This document shows, piece by piece, positions 36,435-44,759 of a stretch of DNA of 64,000 nt. Every line of letters starts with the position of its first letter. Position 1 is the first letter of the stretch. The position numbers and the translations under genes are program-made. Origin of the DNA: Planctomycetota bacterium (GTDB lineage Bacteria > Planctomycetota > Planctomycetia > Pirellulales > Pirellulaceae); assembly GCA_026692905.1 (NCBI GenBank), contig JAPLNL010000119.1, positions 1 through 64,000 of the forward strand, in the 5' to 3' direction. The notes under the pieces were generated by a model. That model was not told the DNA's origin. It saw only the letters and a program-made list of their open reading frames with translations, and did no database searches.

Positions 36435-38000
36435 TCAATCCGTGGAAGTATTTTTTGTTTTGGACGATTTTCGCTGGGATATCGCTGCACGAACCGTTTG
36501 CAGCAGTCCTTGCATTCTGGCCTTGAAATCTTTGTGGTGGCTGAATTGTAGCAGACCGTCTAGTAATTCCTCATCGGTTGCCTCCGGTAATTTCGCATGC
36601 GGTAGCCAGGAACCAAGCCGAGCCGAAACGACCTTCGGGTAAGTCATCTCCAAAAGCCCTTCATTCCCTCGAGTTACCCCATACCCGCTCTCGCCGCGCC
36701 CGCCAAAAGGCAAACGTGGATCCGCCGTCGGCACAATCAAATCATTGATCGTGATGAATCCAGCCGACACAAATTTCATGAGCCGAAGCGCATCCTCCAT
36801 CGGACCAAAAATCGAAGCCGTCAGTGCGTACGGACAGCGTGAATCCGCCCTAAGAGCATCCGACCAATCCTCAACCGGTACGATCATCGCTAGGGGAGCA
36901 AAAATGTCAGCAGAACACAATTGCATCTCCGTCGAAACATCCGACAGCACAAGGTGTCCGGACTCTACTTCCTTGGGCATCCCTCGCGGCCCCTCTTCGG
37001 ATGCAAGTGGCTTGCGCCGCGACTCGCCAGAAAAAATCCGAGCTCCCTTTTCAATCGCTTCCTCAACCCCTTCCCAAAGCTGATGATACGTTTGACTCGA
37101 TAGCTTGGTCGTCCAACTCTTCTGAACCGGGGTTTCCAATCGCTGTGACAACAATCGATGAAAAACCTCGGAGGACTGCTTGGGTACAAAAATGCGGCGT
37201 GGCGCCATGCATGTTGCACCTCCGTTGAGGCGAAGACCGAAGACCAACAAATCGCATACGCGATGCATGTCCGCTCCAGGCAACACGTACATCGCGTCGC
37301 AACCACTCAACTCCATCACCGAGGGCGTCAAGCTTTCGGCCAAAGAGCGCAGAACTGTGCGACCGGATCGGCTGCTGCCTGTCATGATGACTTTGTCGAC
37401 ACCAATCTCGATGGCTTGTTTGGCCGATTCGACCGAGCTATCGAGCAAGACGATCAGTTCCGATGGGACACCAGATCGAACCAGCAAGCTAACCAAGAGG
37501 TGAGACAATCGGTCGCATCCCGGCGATGGCTTGAAGACGACAGCGTTGCCTGCAGCCAACGCATGCAGTATTTGAACCCCTGGAAGAAACAATGGGTAGT
37601 TCCATGTTCCTATGATCATCACAAGCCCATGCGGAACGCGATGGACTGTTGATCGAAGCCGACCTAGCCATAGCGGTGAGCCGCCACCGTCCAAATACCG
37701 AGGAGCTAAAACTCGCTTGGCGCTCTTGTGAAGCCACTTCGCTGAATCAGCTAAAGGCATCAACTCGGAAGTGATCGTCTCTCGAAAGTCCTGTCGCGAG
37801 TGCGATTCGATGGCCTGGGCAATGAGGTGCCGCGACTCTACCAACAGCGAACGCAATTTATCGAGGATGACGGTCCGTTCGACTGTCTTTCGCTGACTCC
37901 ACGCGAGTTGAGCCTGATATGCCTTAGCAAAATCCGCGTCGATCTTAGCACGCGATTTCAAAGGTTCGATTTTTTTTGCATTCTCGGCTGACGTATTCAT
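36435..38000 (-). CDS. aldehyde dehydrogenase, possibly carotenoid-aldehyde oxidising
   Basis: A 521-residue NAD(P)-dependent aldehyde dehydrogenase. The cofactor and catalytic motifs are visible: IIGTWNYPLFLPG (about 130), VFKPSP, VIMTGSSRSGRTVL, the general-base Glu in MELSGCD (about 230), the nucleophile in NGGATCMAPRR (about 264) and LPFGGRGESGYG near the C-terminus. The overall pattern is of the class 3/CrtNc type. The ATG at 38000 was chosen; the frame is open to 38099 without protein-like sequence. It leads an operon with the desaturase, so it probably oxidises a diapocarotenoid aldehyde to the carboxylate. An unrelated aldehyde substrate remains possible. Confidence 0.88.
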   Translation of the reverse strand: MNTSAENAKKIEPLKSRAKIDADFAKAYQAQLAWSQRKTVERTVILDKLRSLLVESRHLIAQAIESHSRQDFRETITSELMPLADSAKWLHKSAKRVLAPRYLDGGGSPLWLGRLRSTVHRVPHGLVMIIGTWNYPLFLPGVQILHALAAGNAVVFKPSPGCDRLSHLLVSLLVRSGVPSELIVLLDSSVESAKQAIEIGVDKVIMTGSSRSGRTVLRSLAESLTPSVMELSGCDAMYVLPGADMHRVCDLLVFGLRLNGGATCMAPRRIFVPKQSSEVFHRLLSQRLETPVQKSWTTKLSSQTYHQLWEGVEEAIEKGARIFSGESRRKPLASEEGPRGMPKEVESGHLVLSDVSTEMQLCSADIFAPLAMIVPVEDWSDALRADSRCPYALTASIFGPMEDALRLMKFVSAGFITINDLIVPTADPRLPFGGRGESGYGVTRGNEGLLEMTYPKVVSARLGSWLPHAKLPEATDEELLDGLLQFSHHKDFKARMQGLLQTVRAAISQRKSSKTKNTSTD

Positions 38001-38089
38001 CCCATCAACATAACACCAGTTTTCGCGGAGTAAATAACCAAAGAATCCGTCGAGGGGTGCTTTCTGTTCCGTGTTACTGCCGGCGGATG

Positions 38090-38121
38090 TGCCACACATG
38101 GCTCATTCTTGCCGAGAGTGA
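38090..38121. repeat. CATTCTTGCCGAGAGTG hairpin repeat, copy 3
   Basis: The same core as at 34527-34555, with one change in the left arm. It touches the GCACGACGCGCAAGCTAG array that starts at 38122. Confidence 0.55.
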
Positions 38122-38299
38122 CTAGCACGACGCGCAAGCTAGTGAATCAACGATCTAATTCACTAGCTTGCGCGTCGTGCTGAGGGATTCACTAACTTGC
38201 GCGTCGTACCAAGCAATTCACTAGCTTGCGCTTCGTGCTAAGCAATTCACTAGCTTGCGCTTCGTGCTGAGCAATTCACTAGCTTGCGCGTCGTGCTAC
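38122..38299. repeat. GCACGACGCGCAAGCTAGTG array 3
   Basis: One forward unit (38122-38146) is followed by five inverted units (CACTAGCTTGCGCGTCGTGC type) at spacings of about 30-36 bases; two carry the GCGCTTCG variant and one has CACTAACTTGCGCGTCGTAC. The last unit contains the TAG stop codon of the RND gene (38296-38298). Confidence 0.88.
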
Positions 38300-41235
38300 G
38301 CCGCGCTTTGTAGCTCCCCGTCGGCAACCACGGAGTCGACGCGGGGTTTGCGGTCAAATCGACGTCGCAATTCGTAACGCATGATCAACATATATCGCGA
38401 AAGGGCGTTGTGCCGCGATTGGCGAGGCTCAAAAGCCTTCCCCAGCGGACCAGCCAAGATTGCAGGCAATAATATTAATTCGGCCACAACCCCAGCCACC
38501 AAAATCGTCAACATTAGCCATCCAAAGCGTTGCGTAGGCGTAAACGTGCTAAACGCAAACACCGACAACCCCAGCCCGCTGATGCAAGCCGCCTGAAGCG
38601 TTGGAGTAGCGCATCGTTTGTACGACGCAATGATGGCTTCCCGACGGCTCTTCATCTGCTTGACATCCACTCGGAACCAAGACAGGAAGTGAATCGTGTC
38701 GTCGACCGCAACACCCAGTGCGATACTTGCCGACATCATCGAACCGATATCGATCGCAATATTCAGCCAACCCATCGCTCCAAAAATGATGAAGATCGGC
38801 AAAACATTTGGAATCATCGCGACCAAACCCGCTCGAATGCTTCTCGAAACAAACATCATTAATGGCGTGATTGTTAGGAACGACCACATGGTGCTCTCGA
38901 CTAAACTTTGTAGCAATGCACGTTGAGCTTTGTAAACGATTGGTACAACGCCAGTGTACACCGAAGAAACCATAGGTTTCGACAATCGCGGATCCTTGGC
39001 TTGGAGATCGATGACCTTACCTAGCGTTGCACCCAGAGTTCCAATTTCACCATCGGTGAATTGCCCAGTCAAAACCACCGCATCGAACTCGCTCAGCTTT
39101 TGCAGTTGAACAATCGGCATCGAAGCGGGGTCCGCGGCTAGTCTTTGAATGTTTAGTCTGGACTTCGCCAACAGAAGAGAAACCTCATCCGATCGCGCCT
39201 TGGTTAGCGAAGCGGCATTGGGTTCTGCATTCTTCGTCGCCGGATCCCAAATCACAACCCGTTTGCCCGTAAATTTAGGGTCACCCGACCAAGCCGCAAT
39301 TTGTCTCAAAATTCGAACTCGATCGCTATGCGCTTCAATAATCGGGGAAACGGCATCCCGCAATTCGTGTACAAATTGGCCGTAATCGACCCCTTCGAAA
39401 GCGGCAACTCGCAGACTAATTCGCCATAGTTCCGCCCCGGTCTTTTGATCGATTCGGAGGAAACCAGAACCCATCAACTCTTCCCGTTTGGCTTCCAAGG
39501 CTTTGTTGTATGCAAACCTTTTGGTCCAGGTGACCGTGCTGGTGTCTTGGGATGGAAGGCTAGAGGCAAAGGTTGCCGCCGACATGCTTCGACCCACAAT
39601 CTTGGAGCCGTTTTCGCCGAACTGATTTCGAATCGCATCTTGAATTTGTACGGTTGTCTCCAATCGCTCCAGAAACGTAAGCCGCGCTGAATCGTCGATG
39701 ACCTTGCTCTCATCCACTTCGGATGGATCCGTCTTTTGATCGACTGACTTCGCCACGGTCTCAGGATCAAACTGAACGACAATCTCAAGCGGAACAAGCA
39801 TCCCGAGGTTTTTCTCAAGCCAACGGTAGTCCTTCAGGATTCGAGCTTGAGAATCAAAAAGCTCCAGCAAATCAATACTTGTCCGAGTCTTGGTCAAGCC
39901 AACTCCGAAGGCAATGACCACTAGGATGCAGGAGAAAGCAACACCGAAATGGTTTCGGACAATAAAGCCAGCAATCGAAGCCCAAATCTTCTCGAGATAG
40001 GTGTCGTCCCGCAAGGGATGCGTATCGTGCTTTGCCGTTTGGGGAGAGGTTGAGGCATTGTGAATAACCCACCGCTTCGCGTATCCGATGATGTGGAGAG
40101 CTGACGGCAAAAGCAAATACAACACAACAATCAAAATCATGACGCCCGAAGCGGCGTAAAGCCCAAACTTACGGATTGGCGTCAGTTCGCTGGCACATAG
40201 CGAGAGCAAACCAAAGGCCGTCGTCGTTGAACAAAGAATTGCTGGTTTCAAAGCGTGAATCACGCCTCTCTCGGTTGCGCCTCGCAGGCCACCATTCTCA
40301 ACTGCATCTTTGTAATAACTAATAAAGTGAACAGCACCGGAAATCGCCAAGACATAAACCAAGGAAGGCATCGTCAACACAATCGCATCGACTGTTTCGC
40401 CTGTCGCCCAAATCATGGCGAGCGAAGCGGCAGCGCTCGTTACCGAGCAGCTAAAGACGATGAATGTCAGAATCATGCTCCGCAGTGACCACCAAGCCAA
40501 AACGATTCCGATAAGGCCCGAGAAACCAGCTAGTCGAACGAGCGTTCTTTCACCTTCCTCATCAATGGAAATGTTGTCGACCGGAGGACCGCCAAGATGC
40601 AGATCGGCTTCTGCAATCCCTGCTTCCGTAATCAATCGACGTAGAACCCCAGGCGGAACGTTTGGCCGGAAAATCCGCATTTGCCCGTGACCAAGAATCG
40701 GCTTGAGCTTGGCCGTTGTCTCCGGGTCCAGCGAAACGATCACACAAGTCTGTCGACCGTCTGGTCCTAAGACGGATCCCTTGAGCCTCTCAATCGCTTC
40801 CCCATACTCTAAAGGATGTGTTCCAGTGGTTAATTGTTCGAGAAGTTGTCGACCCGTCGAAACGCCTTTGAAGTAAAGTTTGGCCTCAACAGCATTGGCG
40901 TCATTGGGATCGGCTTGCTTAGGGGCGACCAGAGCTGCCAGCTTTGCAATCCGCGGGTCATCTCCCTCGCCTCCAAGCTCAGGATTTGGCCCCAGCTTGC
41001 AGCCTTCCCAACTAACCAAAATGAATTGGTCGGAAGGGAAATTCTTTCGAAACCAAGCAAGCTCGCCTGTTTCAGCGAAGGACTTCGGAAGCCAGTCTTC
41101 GACTTTGTTAACGTTGCTTTGGATCGCTTTCCCGGCACCAAAAAAGGCGAATGGTACGCACGCCAAGCTTCCGATGAGAATGAACCATCCCCAACGGTCG
41201 TAAAACGTTTTTCCACCAACTGACGGTTGTTGCAC
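38296..41235 (-). CDS. RND superfamily (MMPL-type) exporter
   Basis: A 979-residue inner-membrane protein of the RND/MMPL type. The first membrane helix is at about 14-36, followed by a large periplasmic region, a five-helix block (about 240-400) with the SSD-like VLTMPSLVYVLAISGAVHF, a second periplasmic region (about 450-760), and a second helix block with ALGVAVDDTIHFLSWFRV, whose Asp pair fits proton coupling. Such proteins move lipids, hopanoids or other hydrophobic molecules; the nearby carotenoid genes make a lipid substrate plausible but unproved. The GTG at 41235 is supported by GAAAGG seven bases upstream. The stop codon lies within a genomic repeat unit. A 500-base gap follows upstream (41236-41732). 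Confidence 0.9.
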   Translation of the reverse strand: MQQPSVGGKTFYDRWGWFILIGSLACVPFAFFGAGKAIQSNVNKVEDWLPKSFAETGELAWFRKNFPSDQFILVSWEGCKLGPNPELGGEGDDPRIAKLAALVAPKQADPNDANAVEAKLYFKGVSTGRQLLEQLTTGTHPLEYGEAIERLKGSVLGPDGRQTCVIVSLDPETTAKLKPILGHGQMRIFRPNVPPGVLRRLITEAGIAEADLHLGGPPVDNISIDEEGERTLVRLAGFSGLIGIVLAWWSLRSMILTFIVFSCSVTSAAASLAMIWATGETVDAIVLTMPSLVYVLAISGAVHFISYYKDAVENGGLRGATERGVIHALKPAILCSTTTAFGLLSLCASELTPIRKFGLYAASGVMILIVVLYLLLPSALHIIGYAKRWVIHNASTSPQTAKHDTHPLRDDTYLEKIWASIAGFIVRNHFGVAFSCILVVIAFGVGLTKTRTSIDLLELFDSQARILKDYRWLEKNLGMLVPLEIVVQFDPETVAKSVDQKTDPSEVDESKVIDDSARLTFLERLETTVQIQDAIRNQFGENGSKIVGRSMSAATFASSLPSQDTSTVTWTKRFAYNKALEAKREELMGSGFLRIDQKTGAELWRISLRVAAFEGVDYGQFVHELRDAVSPIIEAHSDRVRILRQIAAWSGDPKFTGKRVVIWDPATKNAEPNAASLTKARSDEVSLLLAKSRLNIQRLAADPASMPIVQLQKLSEFDAVVLTGQFTDGEIGTLGATLGKVIDLQAKDPRLSKPMVSSVYTGVVPIVYKAQRALLQSLVESTMWSFLTITPLMMFVSRSIRAGLVAMIPNVLPIFIIFGAMGWLNIAIDIGSMMSASIALGVAVDDTIHFLSWFRVDVKQMKSRREAIIASYKRCATPTLQAACISGLGLSVFAFSTFTPTQRFGWLMLTILVAGVVAELILLPAILAGPLGKAFEPRQSRHNALSRYMLIMRYELRRRFDRKPRVDSVVADGELQSAA

Positions 41236-41656
41236 TCTGTAGCCTTTCGACTTCTAAGCCACGGTTCATCCGAAGCCTTTTCCTGTCAACGCGACTGAAT
41301 AAGTCACAGGAGTTTACTAGAACTCACACGTTTTCGACAGTTTGAAAATCCAGGACTCCAAAAGAAAACTAGTGCCAGCAAAAGCAAAAGTTATCCTAGA
41401 CGGGCTGTCTATGCCCCTACGATTCCCTTCGTTTTGCTAGCTTCAACATCCCTTCGAAGCACCTTCCAGGTTCGTCATCGTCTTTTAGGCACTCGGTAAC
41501 CTAGGAATTTGGGAACGATTTTCACAAAACTTGAGCCGAATGCCGCAAAAAGGTTTTCGCAGTGCTTGCTGCGAAAAATGCCTGATTCTCGCAAAAATTG
41601 GTGCATACCTCGCTTTTCACGATGAGCCGGACGGAGTATCATTCATTTGTGGTCGG
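41236..41656. other. intergenic region, no gene seen
   Basis: This gap lies between the divergent RND gene and the feo operon. I find no coding sequence or family repeat in it. It should contain the promoters of both; a TATCAT box near 41636-41641 is a weak candidate for the feo promoter. Confidence 0.5.
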
Positions 41657-41679
41657 TTGTTGAAATTGAGTCTCAACAA
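41657..41679. promoter_or_regulatory. Fur-like operator upstream of the feo operon
   Basis: A 23-base dyad with perfect 7-base arms TTGTTGA and TCAACAA; nine of its eleven base pairs are symmetric about position 41668. The central 15 bases (41661-41675) match the Fur 7-1-7 consensus TGATAATnATTATCA at 10 of 14 informative positions. It lies 54 to 96 bases upstream of the first FeoA start candidates. Binding by Fur is inferred from position and pattern; another iron or manganese regulator could use it. Confidence 0.45.
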
Positions 41680-41774
41680 ACATAGCGTCTGTTGCCGAAT
41701 CAATTGATTGTCGAAATCAACTTCCGAAAACGATGCGGTTTCACCAGTTCGAAATCTTTCCAGTCTGTGGTTCC

Positions 41775-42017
41775 ATGATTACTGACTCGGTTCCCCTCCC
41801 AATCGAATATTTGCAGCCTGAATGCCACGGGACCATCGTGGAGATGTGCGGACAGCCGTGTCAAATGCAACGGTTGGCAGAATTGGGAATTCGCCAGGGG
41901 TGTAAAGTTCGAATGGTTTGCCAAGGTGAGCCCTGCTTGATCTGCATCGAGGGCCGCCGTATCAGTTTGCGACTTGGCGATTCCGCCGACATTTTCGTTA
42001 TCCCCGCCGCTGGATAA
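41775..42017 (+). CDS. feoA: FeoA domain protein, Cys-rich
   Basis: A small SH3-like FeoA protein, 80 residues from the ATG at 41775. It has the FeoA pattern LQRLAELGIRQGCKVRM-like (here MQRLAELGIRQGCKVRMV) and the closing RRISLRLGDSADIFV. It is unusual in holding seven Cys, several of them in short C-x-n-C spacings (MCGQPC, PCLIC). An ATG at 41733 would add 14 residues with one more Cys; neither start has a strong ribosome site. Its TAA overlaps the ATG of the second FeoA gene (TAATG). FeoA proteins support FeoB in ferrous iron uptake at the cytoplasmic face. Confidence 0.88.
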   Translation: MITDSVPLPIEYLQPECHGTIVEMCGQPCQMQRLAELGIRQGCKVRMVCQGEPCLICIEGRRISLRLGDSADIFVIPAAG

Positions 42018-42259
42018 TGTCACTCCCGAATATCAGTCTGGACGATCTCCAACAGGGTGAGTCAGCGATCATTATTGAAATTATCGGCGATGACGTCGTT
42101 GCGAGTAGGCTCATGGAGATGGGGCTCATCGAAGACGAACCGATTGCCATGGTGGGCCGAGCCCCGATGGGGGACCCCACCGAATTCGCCGTTCGAGGGT
42201 ATCGCATCAGCCTGCGAAAAAGCGAATCCGTTCGAGTGCTTGTTCGCAGGGAACCCTAG
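42017..42259 (+). CDS. feoA: FeoA domain protein
   Basis: An 80-residue FeoA protein with LDDLQQGESAIIIEI, RLMEMGLIEDEPIAMV and the closing YRISLRKSESVRVLV. It has a single SH3-like domain and no Cys, unlike its neighbour. Its start overlaps the first FeoA stop by one base, and FeoB starts three bases after its own stop, so all three are translationally linked. It is expected to bind FeoB and modulate its GTPase or channel. Confidence 0.92.
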   Translation: MSLPNISLDDLQQGESAIIIEIIGDDVVASRLMEMGLIEDEPIAMVGRAPMGDPTEFAVRGYRISLRKSESVRVLVRREP

Positions 42260-42262
42260 TTG

Positions 42263-44545
42263 ATGCCATCGAATACCAGTGTAAAAGATGCCCGTGTCGT
42301 CGCCTTGATCGGCAACCCAAACACTGGCAAAAGCAGTCTCTTTAACGCCCTCTGCGGAATGAATGCCCGAGTCGGCAATTATCCGGGCGTCACCGTCGAG
42401 CAAAAAGTGGGCAGACTCTCGGGTACCGCCGAGACAATCGACGTCATCGATTTGCCCGGTACGTATTCACTCGCTGCTCGCTCTGCCGACGAAGCCGTCG
42501 CGGTAAATGTGCTGTCTGGCGAGATTCCCCAGCAAGCCAAGCCTGAAGTCGCGATCGTCATTCTTGACGCTGCCAATGTCGAACGCAATCTCTACTTGTT
42601 TAGCCAAATCTACGAACTGGGGCTGCCTGTCATCGTCGTGATGAACATGTGGGACCGCGTGACCAGCGAAGGGCTGACGGTCAATGCCGAACTGCTGTCC
42701 CAACGACTTGGAGTTCCTGTCGTTTGCACCTCGGCAAACAAACGCAAAGGAATAGACGAGCTCAAAAAGACGATCGAATCGACGCTTCGTAGTCCGGCCT
42801 CAACTCCACGGCCCGAGCAATTCGCCCGAGCGATGTTTCCAAGCGTCTTTCATGACGAAGTCAAACAACTCACCGAATGGCTAGAGTCGCAAGGTCGAAA
42901 GCCCTCGACCTATCAAGTCGATCGGTTGCTGATCGATTCCGACGGCCACTTTCAAAAATTGATTTGCCAATCGGGGCTGCCCGATATTGCAACGAAGATT
43001 GAGGATGCCAGATTACGGCTTCAAACGGCCGGTTGCAAGGTCCCGATGTTCGAAACCAAAGCTCGTTACGCTTGGGTTCGAAAGCTGATCGACGGAGCGG
43101 TCGTCCGACAAGAATCGCGCAGTGCATCCCCAAGCGATCGCATCGACCGCTGGCTGACCCATCGATGGGTTGGCATGCTGTTCTTTGTTTTCGTGATGTT
43201 CATCGTTTTTCAATCGATCACGTTGTTCGCCAAGTTTCCGATGGACGGTATCCAATGGCTGCAAGCTCAAGCCAGCGGCGGCGTCGAAGCGGTTCTCGCC
43301 CCCGGTGCACTTCGTAGTTTGATTGTTGATGGCGTTATCGGCGGCGTAGGTGGCGTGATTGTCTTTCTGCCTCAAATCGCCATTCTGTTCCTCTTTATCG
43401 CGATCTTAGAGGACTGCGGTTATATGGCGCGAGCAGCGTTTGTCATGGACAAGCTCATGACGACGGTGGGCTTGAGCGGCAAGTCTTTTTTGCCTTTGAT
43501 GTCCTCGTTCGCATGCGCCGTTCCTGGCATCATGGCAACTCGAACGATTGAGAGTCGCAAAGATCGGATGGTGACCTTGTTGATCGCACCCCTGATGAGT
43601 TGCTCCGCTCGCTTGCCTGTCTATGTCTTGATGGTGTCTGCGTTTGTTCCCGATACCAAATATGTGGGAGGTTGGATCACCCTGCAAGGAATGGTCTTGA
43701 TGTTCATGCAATCTCTGGGAGCGATGGTCGCGATCCCCGTTGCTTGGCTTCTGAAGAAGTTCTTCTTTCCTGGCGAGCCTGCAACGTTTTTGATGGAGCT
43801 TCATAGTTACAAATGGCCATCTCCAGTTGTGATCTATCAGCGGGTCTGGGAACGCTTGCTATCCTTCGTGGTTCGAGCGGGTACGTTGATTTTTTGCACG
43901 TCGATTCTTGTTTGGGCTGCAGTCTACTTTCCCGGCGACCATTTGTCGCTCGATTCGTCGGTTTCGAAACTGGAACGATTGCAGTCCGAAGTGTCCGAAA
44001 CGATCGCAAAGCAACCCTCTTCACCAAGAGGCACAGAGGCACCAATTGAAGATCCGAATATTGCAAACATGCAATCCAAAATCGACGAGGCACAAGAGCT
44101 CGTGAATCAGCAGCGGAGCAAACTGATCGAGGGGAGTTTCCTCGGGATGGTTGGGCACCGCATCGAACCCTTCGTCAAGCCGCTCGGCTGGGACTGGAAA
44201 ATTGGCGTGGCCGTGGTCGCCTCCTTCCCTGCCCGCGAAGTGATCATTGCGACCCTCGGGACCATTTATTCTCTCGGCTCCGATCAAGATGAAAACAGCC
44301 AAGGGCTACAGCATCAAATGCAAATCGCGGAATGGCCAAACGATGGCAAACCCGTTTTCAGCCTCGCCACAGCTTTATCGATCATGGTGTTTTTCGCATT
44401 GTGCGCTCAGTGTTCCGCTACGCTGATGACGATTCGCAGAGAAACCAATTCTTGGCGCTGGCCGATTTTTTCTTTCGTATACATGACGACCCTGGCCTAT
44501 ATTGGGGCTTGGTTGACTTATCAGTGCTTCCGTTTTTGGAGCTAG
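42263..44545 (+). CDS. feoB: ferrous iron transport protein B
   Basis: The main Fe(II) permease, 760 residues. The N-terminal G domain has G1 GNPNTGKSS (about 17), G3 DLPGTYSL (about 60) and G4 NMWD (about 128), followed by the helical GDI-like region. The membrane part starts near 290 and carries the Gate motifs (LEDCGYMARAAFVMDK and FACAVPGIMATRT in the first block; SFPAREVIIATLGTIY in the second). A charged loop of about 75 residues with a predicted helix (near 575-640) separates the two halves. The ATG at 42263 is preferred over an overlapping TTG at 42260. Expression is probably iron-repressed through the upstream palindrome. Confidence 0.97.
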   Translation: MPSNTSVKDARVVALIGNPNTGKSSLFNALCGMNARVGNYPGVTVEQKVGRLSGTAETIDVIDLPGTYSLAARSADEAVAVNVLSGEIPQQAKPEVAIVILDAANVERNLYLFSQIYELGLPVIVVMNMWDRVTSEGLTVNAELLSQRLGVPVVCTSANKRKGIDELKKTIESTLRSPASTPRPEQFARAMFPSVFHDEVKQLTEWLESQGRKPSTYQVDRLLIDSDGHFQKLICQSGLPDIATKIEDARLRLQTAGCKVPMFETKARYAWVRKLIDGAVVRQESRSASPSDRIDRWLTHRWVGMLFFVFVMFIVFQSITLFAKFPMDGIQWLQAQASGGVEAVLAPGALRSLIVDGVIGGVGGVIVFLPQIAILFLFIAILEDCGYMARAAFVMDKLMTTVGLSGKSFLPLMSSFACAVPGIMATRTIESRKDRMVTLLIAPLMSCSARLPVYVLMVSAFVPDTKYVGGWITLQGMVLMFMQSLGAMVAIPVAWLLKKFFFPGEPATFLMELHSYKWPSPVVIYQRVWERLLSFVVRAGTLIFCTSILVWAAVYFPGDHLSLDSSVSKLERLQSEVSETIAKQPSSPRGTEAPIEDPNIANMQSKIDEAQELVNQQRSKLIEGSFLGMVGHRIEPFVKPLGWDWKIGVAVVASFPAREVIIATLGTIYSLGSDQDENSQGLQHQMQIAEWPNDGKPVFSLATALSIMVFFALCAQCSATLMTIRRETNSWRWPIFSFVYMTTLAYIGAWLTYQCFRFWS

Positions 44546-44549
44546 AGGC

Positions 44550-44759
44550 ATGAACCCACAAACCATGATTGCAATACTCGTTGTCGCGATTTGCGCCGTT
44601 GTGATGCTGCGTTCGTGGTTTTCGTTTTGGATGGGTCTGATTTTCAAGCCCGACCCGAACAATCCCTCTAGTTCAAGTTGCAGCGGCTGCGCCAATGGTT
44701 GCCAACGAGCCAACAGTGGACCTAAACTGATTGAGTTAAAGCGCGAAAGACCTCTATGA
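44550..44759 (+). CDS. small Cys-rich FeoB-associated membrane protein
   Basis: A 69-residue protein with one membrane helix (about 6-30), then a Ser-rich turn and the metal-ligand-like CSGCANGC motif (about 44-51). Small proteins of this layout are commonly found right after feoB and are called FeoB-associated Cys-rich proteins. It starts four bases after feoB and its stop overlaps the next gene by four bases. A role in metal sensing or delivery is inferred from the Cys motif and position. Confidence 0.85.
   Translation: MNPQTMIAILVVAICAVVMLRSWFSFWMGLIFKPDPNNPSSSSCSGCANGCQRANSGPKLIELKRERPL

Noticed and set aside
44020-44045. A possible repeat (AAGAGGCACAGAGGCAC) inside feoB.
   Set aside because: It lies in the variable charged loop, keeps the frame, and its similarity to the intergenic repeats is too short to support a shared origin.
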